64,000 bases of DNA, taken from NCBI GenBank assembly GCA_963785115.1, contig CAWATY010000006.1:1-64000 (forward strand), written 5' to 3'. Position 1 is the first letter of the stretch; each line of letters starts with the position of its first letter. Positions 34,722 to 43,769 of this stretch are shown piece by piece. A program made the position numbers and the translations under genes. Below the pieces are notes generated by a model. It did no database searches and was not told where the DNA came from. It saw only the letters and a program-made list of their open reading frames with translations. The stretch is from JACCWP01 sp963785115. Its GTDB lineage: Bacteria; Actinomycetota; Actinomycetes; Propionibacteriales; Nocardioidaceae.

Positions 34722-36701
34722 ATGAAGACCGTGACGACCACCCCTGGGGCCGCCTCTGCGCGCAGGTGCCACCATCAGCGGGTGCGCATCGCCACGGTCG
34801 CCGCCCTCGCCGGCACCCTCGCCGCATGCGTTCTGGCGCCCGCGCCCGTCACACCGGTCGACCCCGCGAGCGCCACGACGCAGCCTCAGGACGAGGGCTG
34901 CAAGAACAAGCCGCGGATCGTCTGCGGGCACGTGACGGTGCCGCTCGACCGGCACGACCCGGTCGAGGGCACCCTCGACGTCACCTACCAGGTGCTTCCC
35001 TCCCGCGGCGAGACGCGCGGCACGATCCTCGCCACCGAGGGTGGGCCGGGCTACTCCTCGATCTCCAGCACCCGTTGGTACAGAGACCTGTTCCACCCGA
35101 TGCTCGAGCACCGCCAGCTGCTGATCGTCGACCTGCGTGGCACCGGCGCCTCTGGCGCGATCAACTGCCCGCAGCTGCAGGCCTACGCCGGCGACTACGT
35201 CACCGCGGTCGGCCGCTGCGGTCGCCGGCTCGGCAGCACCAGTGACCTGTACGGCTCCCGGTTGGCCGCGCTCGACGTCGTCGCGGTGCTCGACCACCTG
35301 GGTATCGAGCAGGTCGACTACTACGGCGACTCCTACGGCACCTACTTCGGGCAGGTGCTCGCGGTCAACCACCCCGACCGGGTGCGCAGCCTGGTGCTCG
35401 ACGCGGCGTACTGGGTCGGCGGCACCGACCCGTACTGGCCCGACTCCAACGTCGCGCTGCGCCAGGCGTTCACCCTGGCCTGCCGCCGCGACGTCGTCTG
35501 CGCGCAGCACCCGGGTGCGCCGATGCAACGGGTGCGACGGCTGGTCGAGCGGGTGCGCCACCAGCCGATCACGGGCCGCGCGCCGAACGCCGACGGCGAG
35601 GTCCGCAGGGTCACCGTCGATGTCAACGCGGTGGTCACGATGCTGACAGCAGGGTCGGGCAACCCGACGGTCTACCGCGAGGTCGATGCCGCGATCCGCG
35701 CCGCGCTCCGCGAGCACCCGTACCTGCTGCCGCTGTTGCGTCTCGCCCGCGAGACGACGTACGAGGGCGGCGCGGGTGACTACCGGGTCTACTCCGAGGG
35801 GTTGTTCCTCGCCGTCAGCTGCAACGACTACGCCCAACCGTTCGACATCTCGGCGCCGATCGCCGAACGGCCCGCGCAGTACGAGCGCTCGCTGCGCCGT
35901 CTCGAGCGGCGCACGCCCCGAGTCTTCCGGCCGTTCACGGTGCGGGAGTGGACCGGATCGGAGTTCGGCTACTTCGACTCCTGCCTGCGCTGGCCGGCGC
36001 CGAGTCGCTGGGTGCCTCCCATCCCCGCCGACGCCGACTACCCCGACGTGCCCGTGCTGGTGCTGGCCGGAGATCTCGACTCCAACACCTCGTCGGGCAC
36101 CGCACGCGACACCGCGGCCGCCTTCCCCCGCTCCACGTTCGTGCAGGTGCACAACACCGGCCACATCAGCGCGCTCGAGGACTTCGACCAGTGCGCGTCG
36201 CTGATCGTGCGCCGGTTCGTCCGGAGCCTCGACGCCGGCGACACGTCCTGCGCGCAGGAGCGTCGACCCTGGCGGCTGGTGGACCGGTTCTCGCGCACCG
36301 TTAGTGCACTGCCCGGAGCGGGGCCGCGGGCACGGACCGCACGTGCCGCTGCCGCGGCGGCCGCCGACGTCCAGGCGCGTTGGTACGGGATGTACGGCTA
36401 CGCCGGCGTCGGGCTGCGCGGAGGCACCTTCCGCTGGTCGGGCGGATCATTCAGCGCCCCGCACCCGGTGGTGCGGTGGCAGCTCGACGCGGTACGGGTC
36501 GTTCGCGGCGTGGCGGTCAGCGGCACCATCAGGTGGCACCGACGAACGGGCGACGTCACTGCCCGGCTACGGGTCAGCGGTCGGGGTGCGTCCCCTGGGC
36601 GCCTGCTACTGCGCTGGAACGACGGTGAGCAACGGCCCGTGGCTCACGTCAGCGGGCGGCTGGCAGGGCAGCCGGTGCGGTTCCGGTTCGCCGCGCCGTG
36701 A
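34722..36701 (+). CDS. Secreted alpha/beta hydrolase, TAP/prolyl-aminopeptidase-like
   Basis: 659 residues. Signal or lipoprotein-type N-terminus with LAGTLAACVLAP. The hydrolase core has TEGGPGYSSISS (oxyanion), IVDLRGTGASGAINCPQLQA, the nucleophile motif YYGDSYGTYFGQV, the acid region VPVLVLAGDLDSNTS and the histidine in VHNTGHISALEDF. This matches SCO7095/TAP-like exopeptidases. A further 160-residue C-terminal extension (YAGVGLRGGTFRWSGGSF) is not part of the standard family. Start is uncertain: GTG 34782 would leave a more compact signal. It overlaps the convergent GGDEF-EAL gene by 53 bp. Confidence 0.8.
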   Translation: MKTVTTTPGAASARRCHHQRVRIATVAALAGTLAACVLAPAPVTPVDPASATTQPQDEGCKNKPRIVCGHVTVPLDRHDPVEGTLDVTYQVLPSRGETRGTILATEGGPGYSSISSTRWYRDLFHPMLEHRQLLIVDLRGTGASGAINCPQLQAYAGDYVTAVGRCGRRLGSTSDLYGSRLAALDVVAVLDHLGIEQVDYYGDSYGTYFGQVLAVNHPDRVRSLVLDAAYWVGGTDPYWPDSNVALRQAFTLACRRDVVCAQHPGAPMQRVRRLVERVRHQPITGRAPNADGEVRRVTVDVNAVVTMLTAGSGNPTVYREVDAAIRAALREHPYLLPLLRLARETTYEGGAGDYRVYSEGLFLAVSCNDYAQPFDISAPIAERPAQYERSLRRLERRTPRVFRPFTVREWTGSEFGYFDSCLRWPAPSRWVPPIPADADYPDVPVLVLAGDLDSNTSSGTARDTAAAFPRSTFVQVHNTGHISALEDFDQCASLIVRRFVRSLDAGDTSCAQERRPWRLVDRFSRTVSALPGAGPRARTARAAAAAAADVQARWYGMYGYAGVGLRGGTFRWSGGSFSAPHPVVRWQLDAVRVVRGVAVSGTIRWHRRTGDVTARLRVSGRGASPGRLLLRWNDGEQRPVAHVSGRLAGQPVRFRFAAP

Positions 36702-38829
36702 CGGCGGGAGTGCGGGCCCAACCCGGCCCCGGCCGGCCGAGCAGGTAGCCCTGTGCGCAGGTGACACCGAGCAGCCGCAGCTGGTCGAGGTCGGACTGAC
36801 GCTCCACGCCCTCGGCGCACACGACCACGTCCAGCCGGTGCGCGTACGTGACCAGCGCGCCGATGACCGCCTGCCGTCCCGGGTCACCCGCGCAGCCGTC
36901 GATGAGGCCGCGGTCGATCTTGATGACGTCGGGACGCAGCTGGGCCAACCTGGTCAGCTCGGCGGCACCGGAACCGAGGTCGTCGAGCGCGATCCGGGCT
37001 CCGTGCGATCGGGCACGGGCGACCAACGCCAGCAGGACCCCCGGCGTCAGGCTGTCGGGCTCCTCGGAGAGCTCGACGACGAGCCCGGAGAGGTCGTCGG
37101 GGACGACCGCCCAGAAGCGCTCGGACTGCAGGGCGGTGGCCGAGGCGTTGACGAAGAGGTCACCGTCGGTGGGTCGGTCGGGCAGCGCCACGGCGGCCCG
37201 GATGGCGGCACCCTCCAGGAGGTCGCCGTAGCCGCGGTCGTGGGCGGTGCGGAAGACCTCCGCCGGGTCGGGTCCTGCGGTGTCGAAGCGGCAGAGCGCC
37301 TCGTGCCCCAGGACCTGCTTGGTCTCGATGTCGACGAGCGGTTGCACGACCATCCGGAAGGTCGGCAGCTCCAGGCCCGCCATCGGGTCGACGATGCCGC
37401 CGCGGTGCGCGACGACGCGGTTGCGCCCGTTGCGCTTGGCGACGTACAGCGCGTCGTCGGCGCGGGTGAGCGCCTGGCCGGGCTCGAGACCGCGCTCCCA
37501 CGCCGCGACGCCGGCGGAGAAGGTCTGGCCGGGCGGGGTCACCGCACGCAGTCCCTCGATGAGCAGGACGGCTTCGTCCAGGGTCTGCTGGGGCAGCAGG
37601 ACGGTGAACTCCTCGCCGCCGTACCGGGCGAGCATCCCGCGCGTACCCAGGTCGGACGTCCACGCGGCCACGCACTCACGCAGCATCAGGTCGCCGGCCT
37701 GGTGACCGTGGGTGTCGTTGTAGCGCTTGAAGTGGTCAAGGTCGAGGATCGCCACGCACAGCGGCTGGTCGGTGTCGCGGCTGGTGCGGCAGGCCCGCGA
37801 CAGCTCGTGGTCCCAGGTGCGACGGTTCGGGGCGCCGGTGAGCGCGTCGGAGCGGGCGAGTGCGGCAAGCTGGACCGCCTGCACCTGAACGACCTCCAGC
37901 AGCCCCGCCATCCGCAGCACCACCAGCACCGACAGCACGACGGCCCCGACGCTCACGACCTCCCAGGCGATGCCGTCGCCGTTCGGGCCGTCGATCGCCA
38001 GGGCGACTCCTGGCAGGACGAGACCCGTGGTCAGGACGAGGAGCCGTCGGCGGGGGGCGATCAGCAGCTCGCGGTCGGGCGCCGGCTCGCCCAGGGTGCG
38101 CATCGACCGCACCGACGCGGCCGCCGCGACCAGCAGGTAGCCCACCAGCCACAGCGCGTCCACCCACCGCGGGGCGTCCTGCCCGAGCAGCGCCGTCACG
38201 TTGAAGCCGATGTCGGCGGCGAGGGTGACCCCGAGCGCAAGGGCGAGCAGCTTGTACGAGGTGGTGGCGGCGCCTGGTGAGGACCACAACCGGGCGGCCA
38301 TGGCCAGCAGCAGCACGTCACCGATCGGGTAGGCCGCGCTGGTCAGTTTCGCGAACAGGCCCAGGCTCGAGTCGACTGCCAGCGGCTGGATGATGGTCAC
38401 GGCGGCGAGCACGGTGGCGCCGCTGGCGATGATGCACGCGTCGAGCAGGGCGGTGCGGTCGCTGGCGCCGCGCCGGGTGCGCACCATGAGAAGGAGTCCC
38501 GCGGCGATCAGCGCGTACGAGGAGAGGTAGACCGCGTCGGACGGGGCCGGGTACATCGACAGCCCGAGGACGTCGTTCTCGAACGTCCACACCAGCTCGC
38601 CGAGCACCCAGCTGCCGAAGCCGGCGACGACGAGGATCCAGCCCATCCGCCGGTGCGGTCGGTGCTGCACGACGCCGGCCGCGGCAAGGGCGATCGCGGC
38701 GATGGCGACGGCGTCGTAGTACAGCGTCAGGCCCGCAGAGCCGTTCTCGAAGGGAAGAACGAGGTAGCCGCACGTCGCCAGGAACAGGACGACGAGCAGC
38801 CCGGCCCGTACGGGGGTCAGCTCTCGCAC
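36649..38829 (-). CDS. Membrane GGDEF-EAL protein (diguanylate cyclase/phosphodiesterase)
   Basis: 726 residues: about eight N-terminal membrane helices (from AGLLVVLFLATCGYLVLP), then GGDEF at about 330-480 with the catalytic signature RYGGEEFTVLLP and LDLDHFKRYNDTHGHQAGD. The EAL domain (480-720) has LGHEALCRFD, LFVNASATAL, VVELSEEPDSL, ALDDLGSGAAELTRL, IKIDRGLI and VCAEGVERQSDLDQL. Key metal and catalytic residues look present in both domains, so both synthesis and breakdown of c-di-GMP are possible. The sensory membrane part is of unknown ligand. Single gene; ATG or GTG at 38829. Confidence 0.92.
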   Translation of the reverse strand: MRELTPVRAGLLVVLFLATCGYLVLPFENGSAGLTLYYDAVAIAAIALAAAGVVQHRPHRRMGWILVVAGFGSWVLGELVWTFENDVLGLSMYPAPSDAVYLSSYALIAAGLLLMVRTRRGASDRTALLDACIIASGATVLAAVTIIQPLAVDSSLGLFAKLTSAAYPIGDVLLLAMAARLWSSPGAATTSYKLLALALGVTLAADIGFNVTALLGQDAPRWVDALWLVGYLLVAAAASVRSMRTLGEPAPDRELLIAPRRRLLVLTTGLVLPGVALAIDGPNGDGIAWEVVSVGAVVLSVLVVLRMAGLLEVVQVQAVQLAALARSDALTGAPNRRTWDHELSRACRTSRDTDQPLCVAILDLDHFKRYNDTHGHQAGDLMLRECVAAWTSDLGTRGMLARYGGEEFTVLLPQQTLDEAVLLIEGLRAVTPPGQTFSAGVAAWERGLEPGQALTRADDALYVAKRNGRNRVVAHRGGIVDPMAGLELPTFRMVVQPLVDIETKQVLGHEALCRFDTAGPDPAEVFRTAHDRGYGDLLEGAAIRAAVALPDRPTDGDLFVNASATALQSERFWAVVPDDLSGLVVELSEEPDSLTPGVLLALVARARSHGARIALDDLGSGAAELTRLAQLRPDVIKIDRGLIDGCAGDPGRQAVIGALVTYAHRLDVVVCAEGVERQSDLDQLRLLGVTCAQGYLLGRPGPGWARTPAVTARRTGTAPAALPAAR

Positions 38830-38990
38830 CTTCGCAGACTAGGTGCGCACGGAGCCGGGACCGCGGCTGAGCGCGGCGGCATGGCCGAACGGTCACGGAT
38901 CCGGTCCGAGTGTCGGATACGTCCCCCACACACCGATGTCGTGCCCGTTCGGGGCCAGCACCCCCGCAACGGCACGAGATCCGTGACGGG

Positions 38991-40169
38991 TCAGGCCAGG
39001 GCGAGGGTGCTCAGCACCTGGCGGGCGGCGTCGCCGCCCTCCTGCTCGGCGACGTCGAGGGCGCCGGGCACGTCGAGGTCGTCACAGAGCCGGTCGCTCG
39101 CCGCCTGCGTCGCCGCCGGTGAGCCGGCAGCCCGCCCGGCCGCGGAGTAGAGCCGCTCGAGCCGGGCGGCCGCGGCGGGCAGCCCCGCGGGCTCGTACTC
39201 CCACCCGGTCGCCCAGGGACGGTCGAGCAGCAGCAGCCGCACGGCGGCCGGCGAGTGATCAGCGAGCAGGTCGCTGACGAGCGTGAGGTTGCCGGTCGAC
39301 TTGGCCATCTTGGCGCCGTCCTGGTGCACGGTGCCGACGTGCAGCTGACGACGCGCGGCCGCTCCGCCGGTGGCCGCTCGCACCATCGCGTCCTGGTAGG
39401 CGTGGTGAGGGAAGCTCAGGTCGTCGCCGCCGACGAGCACGTCGACGCCGGCGCCGAGGACCGCCAGGCTCATCGCCGCGCACTCGGCGTGCCAGCCGGG
39501 CCGCCCCCAGCCCCACGGGCTCGGCCAGGCGGGATCGTTCTCCCCCGACGAGCGCCACACCGCAACGTCGAACGGGTCGTCACGACCCGGCTCGTCGGGT
39601 GCGTCGCCGTACTCGCGGGACAGCGCGAGTGCCTGCTCCCGCTCGAGGCCGCTGCCGGCGACGACGTCGGCACCGCGGAACCACACCGTGCCGTCCCGCT
39701 CGTACGCGTGCCCGCCGGTCAGCAGCGCAGCCGCGAGCTGCTGCACGTGGCCCACGTGGTGCCGGGCCCGCGGTTCGTGGTCGGGCCGCCGCACCGCCAG
39801 CTGGCCCATGTGCTGGGTGAAGAGGAACTCCTGGCCGAGGGCGAACTCGTCGTAGTGCCGGCCGCGGCTCTCCGCGGCCCGGGTCAGCACGTCGTCGACG
39901 TCGGTGACGTTGCGGCAGACCTCGGTCTCGACGCCACACCCCCGCACGACCGCGGCCAGGACGTCGGCCCAGACGAACGTCGCCGCGTGGCCCAGGTGGG
40001 TGACGTCGTACGGCGTGATGCCGCAGACGTACAGCCGGGCCGTCCCCACCAGCGGCAGCGGGAACCCGGCGAGCACCAGGTCGGCCGAGCGCACCGCAGG
40101 CGTCTCGGGACCGCCAACCCGGCCGGCCAGGCCCACGACGCCGGAGGCGGGAGCGACGAAGCGACTCAC
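38991..40169 (-). CDS. MshC-like / cysteinyl-tRNA-synthetase-family ligase
   Basis: 392 residues of the CysRS/MshC catalytic core. Seen: LYVCGITPYDVTHLGHAATF, which is the MshC version of the HIGH region; NVTDVDDVLTRAAESRG; WGRPGWHAECAAMSL; DLSFPHHAYQDAM; and KMAKSTGNLTLV in place of KMSKS. The three zinc-ligand positions of MshC (Cys in YVCG, Cys in HAEC, His in FPHH) are kept. The sequence is more divergent and shorter than true MshC (usually about 410), and lacks a tRNA-anticodon domain. It could be the cell's MshC or a paralogue using another amine substrate. GTG start. Confidence 0.75.
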   Translation of the reverse strand: MSRFVAPASGVVGLAGRVGGPETPAVRSADLVLAGFPLPLVGTARLYVCGITPYDVTHLGHAATFVWADVLAAVVRGCGVETEVCRNVTDVDDVLTRAAESRGRHYDEFALGQEFLFTQHMGQLAVRRPDHEPRARHHVGHVQQLAAALLTGGHAYERDGTVWFRGADVVAGSGLEREQALALSREYGDAPDEPGRDDPFDVAVWRSSGENDPAWPSPWGWGRPGWHAECAAMSLAVLGAGVDVLVGGDDLSFPHHAYQDAMVRAATGGAAARRQLHVGTVHQDGAKMAKSTGNLTLVSDLLADHSPAAVRLLLLDRPWATGWEYEPAGLPAAAARLERLYSAAGRAAGSPAATQAASDRLCDDLDVPGALDVAEQEGGDAARQVLSTLALA

Positions 40170-40212
40170 CCCGCAGATGATGCCAGCCCGCCGGCCGCGC
40201 CCGGTGAGCCCG

Positions 40213-41208
40213 TCAGCCCTCGTCGCGCTGGAAGGTCGCGTACAGCCACCACAGCGAGGGCACCAGCAGCACCGCACCGACCGCGAGCGCGCCCAGCGAG
40301 GCGCCGAGCACGGCATCGGTGGCGGCAGCCTGCTGGAGGTCGACCCCCGGCAGCAGCTGCGGGTACTGCGCCGCGCCCCAGCCCCACAGCAGCCCGGTGA
40401 CCGCGAGCGCCGCAGTCAGCCGCACCGCGACGTACGCGCGACGCCACAACAGCACCAGCGAGGCGGCGCCGGCGAGCACCGAGCCCACCACGAACGGCAG
40501 CCCCGTGCCCGATCCGAGCTCGTCGAACAGGTCGGGGGCGTCGGCGCGCACGACCAGCAGCCCGAGCACCGACAGCACGCCCACCACCGCCCCGGCGCCC
40601 AGCGCCCGGCGGCGGAACGCCTCGGCCAGGTCGTCGCGCCCGGCCCGCTGCGCGTCGCGAGTGAGGTAGACCGCGGCGAGGTAGGCGGCGGTGCCGACGG
40701 CCAGGGCGCCGGTGATCGTCGAGGTGGGGTTGACCCAGCTGGACACGAGGTCGCCCTCGGCGATGCCTGGCGGCACCCGACCGGAGGCGATGGCGCCGGC
40801 GACCGCCCCGAGGAAGTACGGCGTCACCAGCGACGAGAAGGCGAAGGTCGCCCCGAACAGCCGCTGCAGTCTGAGCTCGGTGCTGGCCTTGCGGAACGCG
40901 AACGCCGAGCCGCGCGCGATGATGCCGAGCGCCACCAGGGTGAGCGGCACGTACAGCGTCGAGGCGACGGCGGCGAAGACCTCCGGCACGCCGGTCCACA
41001 TCAGCACGATCACGAAGATCAGCCAGACGTGGTTGGCCTCCCACACCGGGCCGATGGAGTGCTCGATGAGTGCGCGCTGGTCGCGGCCGCGACGAGTGCC
41101 GCCGGCGAGCAGGTCCCAGACGCCCGCGCCGAAGTCCGCGCCGCCGAACAGCACGTACGCGGTGAGGCCGACCCACAGGACGGCGAGCATGATCTCGGGA
41201 AGCGGCAC
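40213..41208 (-). CDS. cydB: Cytochrome bd oxidase subunit II
   Basis: 331 residues, about eight to nine membrane helices. Seen: AVLWVGLTAYVLFGGADFGA, SIGPVWEANHVWLIFVIVLM, AFRKASTELRLQRLFGATFA, and FSSLVTPYFLGAVAGAIASG, all typical of CydB. With CydA it reduces oxygen using (mena)quinol at low oxygen. GTG 41208 with GAGGG upstream; ten bases after the cydA stop. Confidence 0.95.
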   Translation of the reverse strand: MPLPEIMLAVLWVGLTAYVLFGGADFGAGVWDLLAGGTRRGRDQRALIEHSIGPVWEANHVWLIFVIVLMWTGVPEVFAAVASTLYVPLTLVALGIIARGSAFAFRKASTELRLQRLFGATFAFSSLVTPYFLGAVAGAIASGRVPPGIAEGDLVSSWVNPTSTITGALAVGTAAYLAAVYLTRDAQRAGRDDLAEAFRRRALGAGAVVGVLSVLGLLVVRADAPDLFDELGSGTGLPFVVGSVLAGAASLVLLWRRAYVAVRLTAALAVTGLLWGWGAAQYPQLLPGVDLQQAAATDAVLGASLGALAVGAVLLVPSLWWLYATFQRDEG

Positions 41209-41218
41209 GGCCCGGCCC

Positions 41219-42586
41219 TCACACGACCGGCTGCTCGGAGACGTCGCGCTCCTGCGGGGCGACCGGCACCGGCCGGTCGCGGACCAGCCGGCGCAGCACG
41301 TACACCGTGGCCACGGTGAGGACGGCGTAGACCACCGACACCAGCACGAAGCCCCACACCAGACCGGGCGCCGGGTTGACGGCGTCCTCGGTGCGCTCGA
41401 TGCCGTAGACGATCCACGGCTGCCGGCCGACCTCGGTGGTGACCCAGCCCGCCTCCAGCGCCACGACGGCCGCCACGCCGGAGACCGCGCCGGCCCGCAG
41501 GAACCAGCGCGAGCGCGGCAGGTCGCGCCGTCGCCACCAGGCCAGTGCGGCCCAGCCGACGAGCCCCAGCAGCGCGAAGCCCGCCCCGACCATCGTCTGG
41601 AACGACAGGTGCACGACGTTGACCGGTGGACGCTCGTCGACCGGCACCTCGTCGAGGCCGGCGATCTCGGCGTTCGGGCGCCAGTGCGCGAGCAGGGACA
41701 GCCCGTTGGGGATCTCCAGCGCGTACCGCAGCTCGTCATCGATGACGATGCCGCCGATGTGCAGGGGCACGCCGCGCTCGGTCTCGAAGACGCCCTCCAT
41801 CGCAGCGAGCTTGACCGGCTGGTGGTCGGCCACGTGGTGCGCCGCCCAGTCGCCGACACCGATCTGCACCGGCGTGAGCACGGCGGCGACGGTGAACGGC
41901 AGCAGGAAGCCCAGCCGGTGGTAGCGGTCGGTACGCCCGCGCAGCATCGCGACCGCGTACACGCTGGCCATGCCGAAGCCCGCCACCATGAACGCCGCGA
42001 CGATCATGTGTGCGGTCTGGGGCGGTGTCGCCGGGTTGAACATCGCAGCCCACGGGTCGACCGCGATGACCTTTCCCGCCTCCATGTCGAAGCCCGTCGG
42101 CTGGTTCATCCAGGCGTTGGCGGTCACCACGAAGAACGCGCTCGCGACCCCGGCCACGACGATGGGGACGCCGGACAGCATGTGTTGGACGGGGGGCAGC
42201 CGGTCCCACGCGTACAGGTAGGTGCCGAGGAAGATCGCCTCGATGAAGAACGCGATCCCCTCGAGCGAGAACGGCAGTCCGATCACCTGGCCGTACGTGC
42301 CCATCAGCCCGGGCCACAGCAGGCCCATCTCGAACGACAGGATCGTGCCGGAGACGGCGCCGACGGCGAACAGCACGCCCATGGCCTTGGCCCAGCGGCG
42401 GGCGAGCAACCGGTAGTTCACGTCGCCGGTGCGGTAGCCCCGCCACTCCGCGAGCAGAGTGATCGCGGGCATGCCCACGCCGAAGCAGGCCACGATGATG
42501 TGCCAGCCAAGGGACAACGCCATCTGCATCCGGGCGGCGCCCAGATCGGCCTCGGTGGCAGCGGCCAGAACCGTGTCGGCGGACAC
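41219..42586 (-). CDS. cydA: Cytochrome bd oxidase subunit I
   Basis: Haem-carrying subunit, 455 residues. Seen: RMQMALSLGWHIIVACFGVG with a haem-ligand His, LSFEMGLLWPGLMGTYGQVI, LEGIAFFIEAIFLGTYLYAW, VTANAWMNQPTGFDM, and the late GRQPWIVYGIERTEDAV. The quinol loop is of the short type. GTG 42586 is chosen; a TTG at 42601 would add five residues. First gene of cydAB; cydDC is not adjacent. The 76-bp gap to the divergent gene has GGGCACC/GGTGCACC/GGGTGCC repeats of unknown role. Confidence 0.95.
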   Translation of the reverse strand: MSADTVLAAATEADLGAARMQMALSLGWHIIVACFGVGMPAITLLAEWRGYRTGDVNYRLLARRWAKAMGVLFAVGAVSGTILSFEMGLLWPGLMGTYGQVIGLPFSLEGIAFFIEAIFLGTYLYAWDRLPPVQHMLSGVPIVVAGVASAFFVVTANAWMNQPTGFDMEAGKVIAVDPWAAMFNPATPPQTAHMIVAAFMVAGFGMASVYAVAMLRGRTDRYHRLGFLLPFTVAAVLTPVQIGVGDWAAHHVADHQPVKLAAMEGVFETERGVPLHIGGIVIDDELRYALEIPNGLSLLAHWRPNAEIAGLDEVPVDERPPVNVVHLSFQTMVGAGFALLGLVGWAALAWWRRRDLPRSRWFLRAGAVSGVAAVVALEAGWVTTEVGRQPWIVYGIERTEDAVNPAPGLVWGFVLVSVVYAVLTVATVYVLRRLVRDRPVPVAPQERDVSEQPVV

Positions 42587-42662
42587 GGTCTCACGGTACA
42601 AGTCGGGTCCGATGCCCTAACGGGCACCTTCGGTGCACCGGGTGCCGACGTAGGCTCTCACG

Positions 42663-43769
42663 GTGACCGCCGCGCGCCGATGGTGCCTCGTTGCGCTCGG
42701 CGCCGTGCTGCTGGTCGGCTCACCCCTGGTCGTACGGGCGCTGCCGCCCGACGACACCGACACCACCGCCGCCGAGCTGCTCGCGTTGGTGCAGGACTCC
42801 GACGACGTGGCGTACTCCGGCCTGGTCGAGTCCACGGGCACCCTGCAGCTGCCGGTGGCCGACGACTTCAGCGAGATCGCCGACCTGCTGGGCGAGCGGT
42901 CTCGGCTGCGGGTGTGGTGGCGCACGGCCGACGACTGGCGGGTCGACCGGATCGAGACCGCCGGCGAGACCGACCTGGTCCGCTCCGGCCGCGGCATCAT
43001 GTCGTGGGACTACGAGGCCGAGCGGGCGGTCGTCACGCACGAGCCCGACGTCCGGCTGCCGCGCGCGTCCGACCTGCTCCCCCCGCAGCTCGGCCTGCTG
43101 GCGCTGCGTGACGCGCGGCCCGACGAGGTCAGCCGGATCCCGGCCGAGCGGGTGGCCGGCATCGACGCCCCCGGCCTGCGGCTGGTGCCGGCCGAGGAGC
43201 AGTCGACGGTGGACCACGTCGACGTGTGGGCCGACCCCGACAGTGGCCTTCCGCTGCGGGTCGAGGCGTACGCGAAGGGCGCCGATCTGGCGGCGATGTC
43301 GACCAGCTTCGTCGAGGTGTCGCTGGCCACGCCGCCGGCGGAGGTGACCCGGTTCTTCGCCCCGCCGGGCGTCGAGGTCGACTTCGAGGAGGCCTTCGAC
43401 GTCGCCGCCGCGGCCGACGAGTACTCCCCGCTGATCTCACCGCCCCGGCTCGCCGGCCTGGAACGCGAGTCGACCGACGGGCGCAGCGCCGTGGGCGAGT
43501 ACGGCCGCGGCGTCACCCGGATGCTCGCCATCCCGCTGTGGGACCGGTCGGCCGAGCCGCTGCGCGACCAGCTGGAGAAGACGCCCGGCGCCGAGGAGCA
43601 CAGCTACGGCATCACCCTGTCGGTGGGCCCGCTCAACCTGGTGCTGACGCCGGACGCCTTCGTGGACGAGCGCAGCTACCTGCTCGCCGGCACCGTCACG
43701 GCGGGCACGCTGCGCAGTGCCGCCGGGCAGCTGCTGTCGGGCGGCTGGACGATCCGGTTCCCTGAATGA
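42663..43769 (+). CDS. Exported RseB/LolA-like protein
   Basis: 368 residues; N-terminal signal/anchor RRWCLVALGAVLLVGSPLVV. The mature part resembles the LolA-LppX-RseB beta fold: DVAYSGLVESTGTLQLPVAD, RLRVWWRTADDWRVDRIETA, MSWDYEAERAVVTHEPDVRL, and VDHVDVWADPDSGLPLRVEA. Likely a lipid- or protein-binding periplasmic-type partner of the ABC transporter that follows with ATGA overlap. GTG start. Confidence 0.75.
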   Translation: MTAARRWCLVALGAVLLVGSPLVVRALPPDDTDTTAAELLALVQDSDDVAYSGLVESTGTLQLPVADDFSEIADLLGERSRLRVWWRTADDWRVDRIETAGETDLVRSGRGIMSWDYEAERAVVTHEPDVRLPRASDLLPPQLGLLALRDARPDEVSRIPAERVAGIDAPGLRLVPAEEQSTVDHVDVWADPDSGLPLRVEAYAKGADLAAMSTSFVEVSLATPPAEVTRFFAPPGVEVDFEEAFDVAAAADEYSPLISPPRLAGLERESTDGRSAVGEYGRGVTRMLAIPLWDRSAEPLRDQLEKTPGAEEHSYGITLSVGPLNLVLTPDAFVDERSYLLAGTVTAGTLRSAAGQLLSGGWTIRFPE

